A stretch of 64,000 nt of DNA. Source: Flavobacterium zepuense (GTDB lineage: Bacteria > Bacteroidota > Bacteroidia > Flavobacteriales > Flavobacteriaceae). A model generated the notes under the pieces. The model was not told where the DNA came from. It saw only the letters and a list, made by a program, of their open reading frames with translations, and did not search any database. The position numbers and the translations under genes are program-made. Below, piece by piece: positions 29,063-39,321 of this stretch (the first letter of the stretch is position 1; every line of letters begins with the position of its first letter). The DNA lies in NCBI RefSeq assembly GCF_007097145.1, contig NZ_VJVZ01000010.1, positions 1 through 64,000 of the forward strand. Direction: 5' to 3'.

Positions 29063-29243
29063 CCTCCCCTATTATTATTTGCAGATACCCCGCCATCCCG
29101 CACAGGGCTTGTGTTTAGCGGCAATGCTGCGGCGTAAACGTTATATTGCCTCATTTATTATAATTGGCAATTAATCATCCATTTACATCGATACCGGTTT
29201 TACAAGCCGCACAATATGCTGTAGCTGCTTGCAATCAACAAAA

Positions 29244-29277
29244 AAGAGTCCGGAAAGATTACTCTTCCCGGACTCTT
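29244..29277 (-). terminator. Terminator of mdh
   Basis: 10 bp perfect outer stem (29244-29253 with 29268-29277) with a partly paired inner loop, T run on the minus strand, 20 bases after the mdh stop. Confidence 0.85.
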
Positions 29278-29297
29278 ATATAATTTTACGAATCAGC

Positions 29298-30233
29298 TTA
29301 TGCCAACACCTCTTTAAGGTCGGCATTCATATTCCTTACAGCATCGGCACTTTTGGCAAATTTTGCCTTTTCGTCGTCGCTTAGGTGTATATCAACAATT
29401 TCTTCAAGACCATTAGCGCCAATAATACACGGCACACCCATACAAATGTCATTCTGGCCATACTCTCCTTCTAAAAACACAGAGCAGGCAATCATTTTCT
29501 TTTGGTCGTTTAAAATACTGTCTACAAGGTACGCAACCGATGCTCCCGGTGCATACCATGCCGATGTACCTAAAAGGCCAGTAAGTGTAGCCCCACCCAC
29601 CATAGTATCGGCAGCTACCTTATCCAGCACATCCTGCTGAAGGAAATTAGAAACCGGCATACCGTTATATGATGCCAGCCTTGTAAGCGGTATCATGGTT
29701 GTATCGCCATGTCCGCCTATTACCATACCATCTATATCGCCAATTGGCTTATCTAAAGCCTTAGATAAAAAGTACTTAAATCGCGAGCTATCCAGCGCGC
29801 CGCCCATACCTATTACCCTGTGCTTAGGCAGGCCTGTAGCTTTTAGGGTAAGGTATGTCATGGTGTCCATAGGGTTAGATACCACTACAATGATAGCATC
29901 CGGCGAATGTTTCAATACATTCTCTGCCACGCCTTTTACAATACCCGCATTTATACCTATAAGTTCTTCGCGTGTCATGCCCGGTTTCCTGGGTATGCCC
30001 GAAGTTATTACTACTACATTACTATTTGCTGTTTTGCTATAATCGCCTGTTATGCCAGATACCCTTGTGTTAAAACCGGTATTAGGTGCGCATTGCATAA
30101 TATCCATAGCTTTACCTTCGGCAAAACCCTCTTTTATATCCAGCAATACAACTTCGCTTGCAATACCCCGATAAGAAATTACATCGGCACAGGTTGCGCC
30201 TACATTTCCGGCGCCTACGATCGTTACTTTCAT
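29298..30233 (-). CDS. mdh: Malate dehydrogenase
   Basis: 311 residues, LDH-like type. Rossmann start 'KVTIVGAGNVGATCADVISYRG', Asp in 'VVLLDIKEG' for NAD(H), 'SGIPRKPGMTREELIGINA' with the mobile-loop Arg residues, 'VVSNPMDTMTYL', 'VIGMGGALDSSRFKYFL' and catalytic 'IGGHGDTTMIPL'. It interconverts malate and oxaloacetate in the TCA cycle. The Arg-rich loop favours malate over lactate. Translated 18 bases downstream of the gene at 30252-31271 and closed by a strong terminator. Confidence 0.96.
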   Translation of the reverse strand: MKVTIVGAGNVGATCADVISYRGIASEVVLLDIKEGFAEGKAMDIMQCAPNTGFNTRVSGITGDYSKTANSNVVVITSGIPRKPGMTREELIGINAGIVKGVAENVLKHSPDAIIVVVSNPMDTMTYLTLKATGLPKHRVIGMGGALDSSRFKYFLSKALDKPIGDIDGMVIGGHGDTTMIPLTRLASYNGMPVSNFLQQDVLDKVAADTMVGGATLTGLLGTSAWYAPGASVAYLVDSILNDQKKMIACSVFLEGEYGQNDICMGVPCIIGANGLEEIVDIHLSDDEKAKFAKSADAVRNMNADLKEVLA

Positions 30234-30251
30234 ACTCTATTATTTGGTTGG

Positions 30252-33198
<2,947 letters not shown>

Positions 33199-33227
33199 TT
33201 ATCTTAACGAAATTTTAAGTTAACGAA

Positions 33228-33235
33228 CAAATATA
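33228..33235 (-). promoter_or_regulatory. -7 box of gyrB
   Basis: CAAATATA (TATATTTG on the minus strand), about 36 bases before the gyrB ATG. No matching -33 TTG seen. Confidence 0.4.
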
Positions 33236-33357
33236 TAAAAACACAGGCGATAATGCTACTAAACAGCCTCTTTTAGCACCTAAGTTATTAACAATTTATT
33301 AAAACTTGCCATATTTTAAAGATATATCTAAATACTGTTAAAAGCATAAAACAAAAA

Positions 33358-33380
33358 ACGCCCCGCTTACGGCGGGACGC
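33358..33380 (-). terminator. Terminator of asnB
   Basis: 8-9 bp G+C-rich stem with one G-U wobble (33359-33366 with 33372-33379), T run on the minus strand, about 48 bases after the asnB stop. Confidence 0.8.
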
Positions 33381-33427
33381 TCTTTTACAAACAAACAAAC
33401 TAAATTTTATAAACTATAATCCTACTA

Positions 33428-35047
33428 CTAAACCTCTATCTTAACTACCTGTGCGATAGCAGTATCGGCCTGCACGTGGGCTGCATTGGCACGCCCGCTC
33501 GGGTCGGTGTTGGCCTGCCATTTGGGTATCCATTTTCTAACGGTTTGGGCAGCACTAACCTGCGGAAAATGCTTATGGAAAATACTCCTGTAAAAGTAAG
33601 CCTCTTTAGTTGCCGGGGTGTTGTACGGAAAGCGCTCTTCTGCCGCTTCCATCTCATCATCAGCTACTTGCGAAGAGCAATACTCAATTAAAGTATCTAT
33701 CCAGTTGTACCCCACCCCATCGCTAAATTGCTCTTTTTGCCTCCACAATACCTCATCGGGCAGGTACGGACTATCGGGCATATCAAATGCCTTACGGAGT
33801 ATGTATTTCTCTACCCCACCATAAGTTTTTGGCTGCTTTTCCTCGGGTTTGATTGTAATAGCGAGCTCTAAAAAAGCCTTGTCTAAAAAGGGTACGCGCG
33901 CCTCAAGTCCGTGAGCCATAGTACTTTTGTCTGCCCTTAGCAGGTCGGCCGTAAACAGTTTCTGAACCCTCTCGATCGTCTCTTTATGAAACTCTTCCGA
34001 TGACGGTGCGTTCCTAAAATACAGGTATCCGCCAAAGATCTCATCGGCACCTTCGCCTGATAGCACTACCTTTATTCCCCTGTCTGTGATGGCTTTACTT
34101 AAAAAATACATGGGTGTACTGGCCCTTATTGATGTAACATCGTACGTTTCAAGGTGCCAGATAAGCTTATCGAGTATCTCAATACCCTGATCTATAGTAA
34201 AATGCACTTCGTAATGCTCTGTGCCTAAAAATTCGGCAACCTTGCGTGCAGCTACGGCATCGGGCGCCATGGCATCCAAACCTATTGAAAATGAGTGAAG
34301 TTTGTGGCTGCTGCCCTTTAAAAGCCTTGCAGCGATAGACGACGTTAACGACGAATCCAGCCCGCCCGAAAGCAGCACCCCAACGGGCACATCACTCATT
34401 AAACGTTTCTCTACTGCTTGTGTAAGCGACTGGCGTATAGCCTCATAATCAACCTCTTCCACACCTTTAGAGGCATCTTCCCACCGCGGCCTGTAGTATT
34501 TTACAAAGCCCGTTTTAGGCGTATAGTAATGCCCCGGGGGGAAGGTTGAGAACGACTTGCATTGGTCTGTAATGGCTTTCATTTCAGAAGCAAAGTACAC
34601 CCTGCCCCTCTCGTCCAATCCATAATATAATGGCTTGACACCCAGCGGGTCGCGTCCGGCAATAAAGTCATCGCCATCTATAACCACAAAGGCAAAGATA
34701 CCATCCAGCATATCGCAAAACTCATAGCCATACTCCTCATATAGGTGTACAATTACCTCAGAATCAGACATTGTCCTGAACGTATGGTGTTTTAGCACGG
34801 TATCTCGAAGCTTTTGGTGGTTATAGATCTCACCATTGTGTATCATCCAGGCAGCTGCAGAACCCTGAATAGGCTGTTTACCAGTATGTAAGTCTACAAT
34901 AGACAGGCGCTCATGGCTTAAAATATGCCCGTTTTGGGTTATATGCAAGTCGCTTTCATCGGGGCCGCGGTGCGACATCCTTTTGCTAAGTTGCTTTACT
35001 AATGCTTCGTCTTTTCCTTTACCTATTATTGCTAAAATGCCACACAT
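33428..35047 (-). CDS. asnB: Asparagine synthase B (glutamine-hydrolysing)
   Basis: 539 residues. Class II glutaminase with catalytic Cys2 (MCGILAIIG), 'SHRGPDESD', 'HNGEIYNHQKL', then the synthetase domain with the PPi loop 'GVLLSGGLDSSLTSSIAARL' and 'VVLSGEGADEIFGGYLYF'. It makes Asn from Asp, ATP and glutamine-derived ammonia. The start is fixed by Cys2. Monocistronic between a 407-base spacer with paired palindromes and its terminator. The C-terminal tail is Ala-rich and variable. Confidence 0.96.
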   Translation of the reverse strand: MCGILAIIGKGKDEALVKQLSKRMSHRGPDESDLHITQNGHILSHERLSIVDLHTGKQPIQGSAAAWMIHNGEIYNHQKLRDTVLKHHTFRTMSDSEVIVHLYEEYGYEFCDMLDGIFAFVVIDGDDFIAGRDPLGVKPLYYGLDERGRVYFASEMKAITDQCKSFSTFPPGHYYTPKTGFVKYYRPRWEDASKGVEEVDYEAIRQSLTQAVEKRLMSDVPVGVLLSGGLDSSLTSSIAARLLKGSSHKLHSFSIGLDAMAPDAVAARKVAEFLGTEHYEVHFTIDQGIEILDKLIWHLETYDVTSIRASTPMYFLSKAITDRGIKVVLSGEGADEIFGGYLYFRNAPSSEEFHKETIERVQKLFTADLLRADKSTMAHGLEARVPFLDKAFLELAITIKPEEKQPKTYGGVEKYILRKAFDMPDSPYLPDEVLWRQKEQFSDGVGYNWIDTLIEYCSSQVADDEMEAAEERFPYNTPATKEAYFYRSIFHKHFPQVSAAQTVRKWIPKWQANTDPSGRANAAHVQADTAIAQVVKIEV

Positions 35048-35286
35048 ACTGTCTTATATTTAAAGTTGGATGTCAAAAACACTTATTTGGTTATTTTCAA
35101 CAAGACAAAATTGCATTTTACCTTTCAATTATAAAACATAATTTAACAATATGCTTACAATTTAAAACTTAAAACTGCGATTTTAAATGGTTTGATATTT
35201 CACTTTTGGATTTTGAGTTAGCCTGCTTACAGTTTGTAAATTCGGCACTCTCCTGATAGCCCTTTATAGGCGATTAACCACTGTAA

Positions 35287-35302
35287 TATACCGATCGGTA
35301 TA
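35287..35302. promoter_or_regulatory. Perfect palindrome TATACCGATCGGTATA, candidate TetR-family operator
   Basis: 16-base perfect palindrome, extended to 20 by flanking AA/TT (35285-35304). The form and size match operators of TetR-family repressors. It lies 240 bases upstream of asnB. A second copy follows 50 bases on. Confidence 0.5.
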
Positions 35303-35336
35303 TTTTTTAAAACAGAAAAACCCTTCAAATTGGAAA

Positions 35337-35352
35337 TATACCGATTGGTATA
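35337..35352. promoter_or_regulatory. Second palindrome TATACCGATTGGTATA
   Basis: Differs from the copy at 35287-35302 by one base at the centre. Centre-to-centre distance is 50 bases. The spacing and near identity argue against chance. Confidence 0.5.
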
Positions 35353-35454
35353 ATTTTAATTTATGGGTTTGGATTTTTTTAGCGGAAAATTAATTCGCGT
35401 TTTAAAAATTACAATTGAATTTTCATCTTATAAAATTCCTGAAATTCCATCTAA

Positions 35455-36942
35455 TTAATTTTTTGAATAGCGAGGATTCTCCTTATTGATAAATCCTTCA
35501 TAGAGCCCTTCGGGTAAAGTCGACACGGCGAGGTTAAACTGAGCTTTGTTCTCATTACGTTTTGCAACATCTTTAAGGTAATAATTGTACTTTTGGTACA
35601 CATAACACATGCGTATACGGTTATGTACATCTAAATCGGTATCCTGTATCATGGCTAAAAGCCTGGCAGCAATTTTATCCCTGTCTTTAGCCTCATATAT
35701 TAGCTTGCCTGTATCGTTTATGTCGCCATAATAATGACTTTCTGGAGCGTTATCTATTTTGAGGCTGATACCTATAAGTAAATCACCAATATTAATACCC
35801 AGCTTTTCCAGCTCTTTAATATAGGTATGCCTGCGCACCTCGCCGGTACCGGTAGTGGCAGCATCCTCAAAATCAGTATCAACAATGGTAAGATGGGCAC
35901 ACATAAAAACATCCCATTGGGTAGTTTCTGCTGCCAGTACTGCAATATTCCTCATGTGCAGGCGGGATAGTAGGCTTACGCGGGTAGTGCCAACAATACG
36001 GCGGCTCCGTTTACAATCAAGAGCAATTGCCTCGGAGTAGTAGCGCCACAAATAATCTTCAAAATCAGTATTGGTAGTACCTTTAGGTGTATTAGTATAG
36101 GCTTCGGCAAGAAGCTTTTTAAATTTCCAGTCGGTTGCATACAGCCTGTCGGCCTGTACCCATTTATTACTTTGCCATTCGCACCACTTGTTATAATACT
36201 GCGCGTAATCTTCATCCTTCTCTTCATAAGGCTCGCCCAGTTTAGCATTGGCGTAGTCTAAAAATGCGGTCATCTCAGCACCGGGTGCATCAGGAAATTC
36301 TATATCATAATTTTTCGCATCGTCATAAAATACATTATCATCACTTACAAACAGCTCAGAATACTGCACCAGCCGTGCATATTCTTTCTTTAAAGGGATG
36401 ATCGTAAGAAAATTGGTAATGTAGCAGGCGAAGATAGATTCAGAGGTATTATTCTCCCGTGTGTTGTAGTTGTAAAACCAGCCGTTTGTAACATTTTTAT
36501 AACGGTTGTAAGCTTCCTTTTCAAACCGCATGGTAAGGTTAGACGACCTGCCCTGGGCATGTATACTAAGGCTAAGCTCCTGCTCCTGCTCATAATTTAA
36601 GTAAGTATCGCATATTGCATGAAGGCTATCCAGCACATATAGACCGGGATACTTTTTCATGATCTGGTTATAGTCCAAACCTGCATCTATATCCTGTTTA
36701 ATGTTTAATGCCTCCTTTTGATTAGCCGAAATATGATGTGCATAATACGCCTGTGGTACACTATTATACACGGCTGTAGGCATGTGTTGAAACTGCACAT
36801 GCAGCGAGTCGGCAATATGTTTTAATTTTGAAAGTACGGCATCGGTATAAAGGAGCCCGTTTGGGTTATGCCCAACAGTTCCAGATTGTGCCAACGCGGT
36901 TTGACCTATAAGAAGCAGTAAAAGCGCACAAATCTTTTTCAT
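35455..36942 (-). CDS. Secreted protein of unknown function
   Basis: 495 residues with a clear Sec signal (about 1-18, 'QTALAQ'). I recognise no domain. The body is rich in Tyr, Asp and aromatic residues and predicted helical: 'YYNKWCEWQSNKWVQADRLYATDWKFKKLL', 'DTDLDVHNRIRMCYVYQKYNYYLKD'. There are few Cys and no obvious catalytic triad. It is 26 bases upstream of the end of the Gre-like gene on the same strand (36969), so the two may share a transcript, with this one second. No T9SS sorting domain at the C-terminus, so a periplasmic location is likely. Confidence 0.75.
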   Translation of the reverse strand: MKKICALLLLLIGQTALAQSGTVGHNPNGLLYTDAVLSKLKHIADSLHVQFQHMPTAVYNSVPQAYYAHHISANQKEALNIKQDIDAGLDYNQIMKKYPGLYVLDSLHAICDTYLNYEQEQELSLSIHAQGRSSNLTMRFEKEAYNRYKNVTNGWFYNYNTRENNTSESIFACYITNFLTIIPLKKEYARLVQYSELFVSDDNVFYDDAKNYDIEFPDAPGAEMTAFLDYANAKLGEPYEEKDEDYAQYYNKWCEWQSNKWVQADRLYATDWKFKKLLAEAYTNTPKGTTNTDFEDYLWRYYSEAIALDCKRSRRIVGTTRVSLLSRLHMRNIAVLAAETTQWDVFMCAHLTIVDTDFEDAATTGTGEVRRHTYIKELEKLGINIGDLLIGISLKIDNAPESHYYGDINDTGKLIYEAKDRDKIAARLLAMIQDTDLDVHNRIRMCYVYQKYNYYLKDVAKRNENKAQFNLAVSTLPEGLYEGFINKENPRYSKN

Positions 36943-36968
36943 ACTTCCAAATGTAAGAAAATCAATTG

Positions 36969-37421
36969 TTACACTATCTCCTGCACCAAATATTTCGTTC
37001 CGTTTACCTCAAAAGTATCGCCCACCAGCATGCCCATCATTTTTTCGCCTAAGGGCGATTTTGGCGAGAGCGCGATAACACTTTTACCGTCTATGCTTAT
37101 TTTGGGCAGTGCCGCGCTTACAAACAGCAGCAGGCCGTTTGCCGTTACCAGGCTACCCAGGGCTATTTTGGTTGCTGTAACATCGGGGTTTATCTTTTCC
37201 AGCACGGCCTTTTGCTCTATAAACTCCCCTATTTTGTGGTTGAGCTTTTCCTGCTCCAGGTGCATCATAGAGAGCGCCGTTTCGTGCTTATCCCCCGCCG
37301 ACCCCTTGGCATCGTTAGATGCGTCCTCCGTAAGGGCGGCTATCATATCCTTAAAGGCATCTATGCGGTCGTCTACCTGCTGGCGGTAGTAGGTTAGGAT
37401 TTTATGTTTTAGTGTGTCCAA
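36969..37421 (-). CDS. GreA/GreB-like protein
   Basis: 150 residues with a TTG start at 37421; no in-frame ATG exists before a stop upstream, and the next Met would cut the first helix. The N-terminal half is a helical pair ('ALTEDASNDAKGSAGDKHETALSMMHLEQEKLNHKIGEF'), and the C-terminal half ends with 'SPKSPLGEKMMGMLVGDTFEVNGTKYLVQEI', like the GreA/GreB C-terminal domain. In Flavobacteria such proteins are often mislabelled 3-oxoacyl-ACP synthase. They may bind RNA polymerase. The acidic coiled-coil tip of true Gre factors is not obvious, so cleavage-stimulating activity is uncertain. Confidence 0.75.
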   Translation of the reverse strand: MDTLKHKILTYYRQQVDDRIDAFKDMIAALTEDASNDAKGSAGDKHETALSMMHLEQEKLNHKIGEFIEQKAVLEKINPDVTATKIALGSLVTANGLLLFVSAALPKISIDGKSVIALSPKSPLGEKMMGMLVGDTFEVNGTKYLVQEIV

Positions 37422-37443
37422 TTGTATGCGGTTTTGTTAGTTT

Positions 37444-37560
37444 CCTGCAAGGTTTTAAAAACCTTGTAGGTGTAAAATATGTACAAAAATAAACCTGCAA
37501 GCCATATAAACAGCATTGCAGGTTACAATAAAACCTACAAGGTTTTTAAAACCTTGCAGG
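37444..37560. repeat. 117-base nested inverted repeat
   Basis: Outer arms 37444-37471 and 37533-37560 are perfect 28-base reverse complements. Each arm is itself a near-palindrome (CCTGCAAGG...CCTTGTAGG). The 61-base centre carries a third inverted pair (37492-37500 with 37516-37524) that repeats the CCTGCAA motif. It fills the spacer between the outer-membrane barrel gene and the Gre-like gene. The arm next to 37568 is followed by T residues on the minus strand and could terminate that operon. Confidence 0.9.
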
Positions 37561-37567
37561 TTGTGTA

Positions 37568-39307
37568 TTAAAAATTAAACTTATACGCTGCGCCCAACAC
37601 AAACTGAAAGCCCTGCACCGGGTAGTTTACCCATTTTTGGTAGTCCTGGTTGGTTATGTTGTTAAGCCTTAAAAATCCGCTAAGGCGCTCGTTATATTTG
37701 TACCCCACGTGGGCATTAACATCAAAATAGCTATCAAGGGTAACAACCTGAGGCTCGGTTAGTGCTGTAAAGTTAGGCTGTATGATATCCATACGTTCGC
37801 CAATGAAGAACACGTTAGTACCGGCACTCCATTTCTCTGTAATGTTCACATCAAGGTTAGCGCCTACTTTAATTTGCGGAAGGTTCCACGCCTCAAGCTG
37901 ATCTGTAGTATAGCTGCTGAACGTACCGTTGATGCCAAAGGCAATGTCCTGCGAAAAATCAGCCTTTAACTCTCCAAAAAAGCTTACTGTTTTAAGGTCG
38001 TCGTAAATTACGTTGAATGAGTTGCCGTAGGCATAATTGTCCTGAACGATAAGATTATCATAGATACCACTGTAATTTACAAACAGCGCACGGTTATCTT
38101 CTTTCATGTACGACCCGCGAATGTTGTAAGACACTGCGCTTGCCAGCTTACCTTTTAAGCCCACGTATACATCATACTGCTGGCTGGTTGGTGTTACTGC
38201 AAGGTTTGGCGATACAAATGGGTTTTGGGTTACAAAATCAGCATACGAGTTTTGTTTCATGGCACCCTCGGCACCGGCATAAGCTACCATAAGGTCGCCC
38301 ACCAGTTTGTAAGATGCTTTTACCTGTGGGTAAATGTTCAGTTTATTGTCTTTTTCTTCATACAGCTTGCTCATGGTATAGAACAGGCCTGCGCCAAGCT
38401 GTACCGAAAGGTCTTCTTTTTGATACAGTAAACTCGGCTGTATGCCCAGGTTAAAGTTGCTGTATTCAACCGGCAATAGGGTATCATCGCCCAGGGTACC
38501 GCCCACATAATCGGCCACAAGGTCTACTTTTATCTTTTCTTCCGCAACATCCACATCAAAAGACGGGGTTACGAAAAATCGGTTCTCTGCCGACCCGTAA
38601 TCATCCCAAAAGCGTTTGTACTGTATTTGCGCGTCATGAAAAAAGCTGTCTTTAGTACTTACCCTACCGCCCACATAGGCCGTGTTGTAGGTATGTGCCG
38701 GGTCTATACTGCGAATGGTTGCTTCATCAAACGTGGTGTACTCCAGCGGAAGCCCATACCAGTTGTACTTTTGCATCTGGTAGCCCAAATCGGTACTCCA
38801 TGAAAAGTCTTTCTGGCGGTTGCCATAGGTAAGGTCAATCCCCGTGTTGCTGTATTTATCATCCAGCACTACACCTTCTATACCACCCTGAGATGATACA
38901 TGGCGCAACATACCGCCCACATAAGAGGTACTGCTTAGGTTCTCGGTTACAAAAAGCTCTGCGTTAATGGTACCGTAGTTACCCATGCCTAAGGTAGCGT
39001 AGTTGTTAAACAGCTTTTCACGCGCTTCTTTATCTACCGCGGCGGCCTTACCCTTTGCGGGTGCAAAGGTAGAGGCTACGGGGAATGAGAAGATGTTGTA
39101 CTTTATCTCTTCTTTCTGAATTTCCTTTTCGTCTTCAATTACAGGGGTTTCCTTAACCTTAAATGCATCCGATATGGTTGGGGTATACGGCTTTACAACG
39201 TTTACCACCTCAGTGCCTATATTCTCGTCCTTTTTTTGTGCAAATGCGCCCTGCAGGCCTGCAAATGCAACAATAGCTGCTATTTTATATTGAAATTTGA
39301 TCTTCAT
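37568..39307 (-). CDS. Outer-membrane beta-barrel of TonB-dependent receptor type, without plug
   Basis: 579 residues with a Sec signal (about 1-23, 'GAFAQ'). An N-terminal acidic/Lys region ('GTEVVNVVKPYTPTISDAFKVKETPVI') precedes amphipathic strands and the C-terminal signature 'GFLRLNNITNQDYQKWVNYPVQGFQFVLGAAYKFNF' of TonB-dependent barrels ending in Phe. No plug domain is visible, and at 579 residues it is short for a receptor. It is 15 bases after the large TPR gene and forms a two-gene unit with it. I recall TPR/barrel pairs of this kind in Flavobacteria, function unknown. Confidence 0.8.
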   Translation of the reverse strand: MKIKFQYKIAAIVAFAGLQGAFAQKKDENIGTEVVNVVKPYTPTISDAFKVKETPVIEDEKEIQKEEIKYNIFSFPVASTFAPAKGKAAAVDKEAREKLFNNYATLGMGNYGTINAELFVTENLSSTSYVGGMLRHVSSQGGIEGVVLDDKYSNTGIDLTYGNRQKDFSWSTDLGYQMQKYNWYGLPLEYTTFDEATIRSIDPAHTYNTAYVGGRVSTKDSFFHDAQIQYKRFWDDYGSAENRFFVTPSFDVDVAEEKIKVDLVADYVGGTLGDDTLLPVEYSNFNLGIQPSLLYQKEDLSVQLGAGLFYTMSKLYEEKDNKLNIYPQVKASYKLVGDLMVAYAGAEGAMKQNSYADFVTQNPFVSPNLAVTPTSQQYDVYVGLKGKLASAVSYNIRGSYMKEDNRALFVNYSGIYDNLIVQDNYAYGNSFNVIYDDLKTVSFFGELKADFSQDIAFGINGTFSSYTTDQLEAWNLPQIKVGANLDVNITEKWSAGTNVFFIGERMDIIQPNFTALTEPQVVTLDSYFDVNAHVGYKYNERLSGFLRLNNITNQDYQKWVNYPVQGFQFVLGAAYKFNF

Positions 39308-39321
39308 GGCTCGTCTTAAAA

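Larger units (their letters stand above)
28947..29297. other. 351-base spacer with secDF promoter, mdh terminator and an unexplained G+C-rich stretch
   Basis: No open frame of note. It holds the secDF promoter (28987-29017) and the mdh terminator (29244-29277). Between these, 29065-29150 is more G+C-rich than other spacers and is followed on the minus strand by a second hairpin with a T run (29047-29062). A small minus-strand RNA is possible but unproven. Confidence 0.4.
35048..35454. other. 407-base spacer upstream of asnB
   Basis: No open frame of note and no clear TAnnTTTG box for asnB. The only structured feature is the palindrome pair at 35287-35352. The rest is A+T-rich with no hairpin terminator for the gene ending at 35455. 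Confidence 0.5.

Noticed and set aside
35048-35454. Degraded TetR gene in the asnB spacer
   Set aside because: Frames in this spacer are short and lack any helix-turn-helix pattern.
37444-37560. Insertion sequence or att site
   Set aside because: No transposase or integrase gene and no target duplication seen; only a nested inverted repeat.
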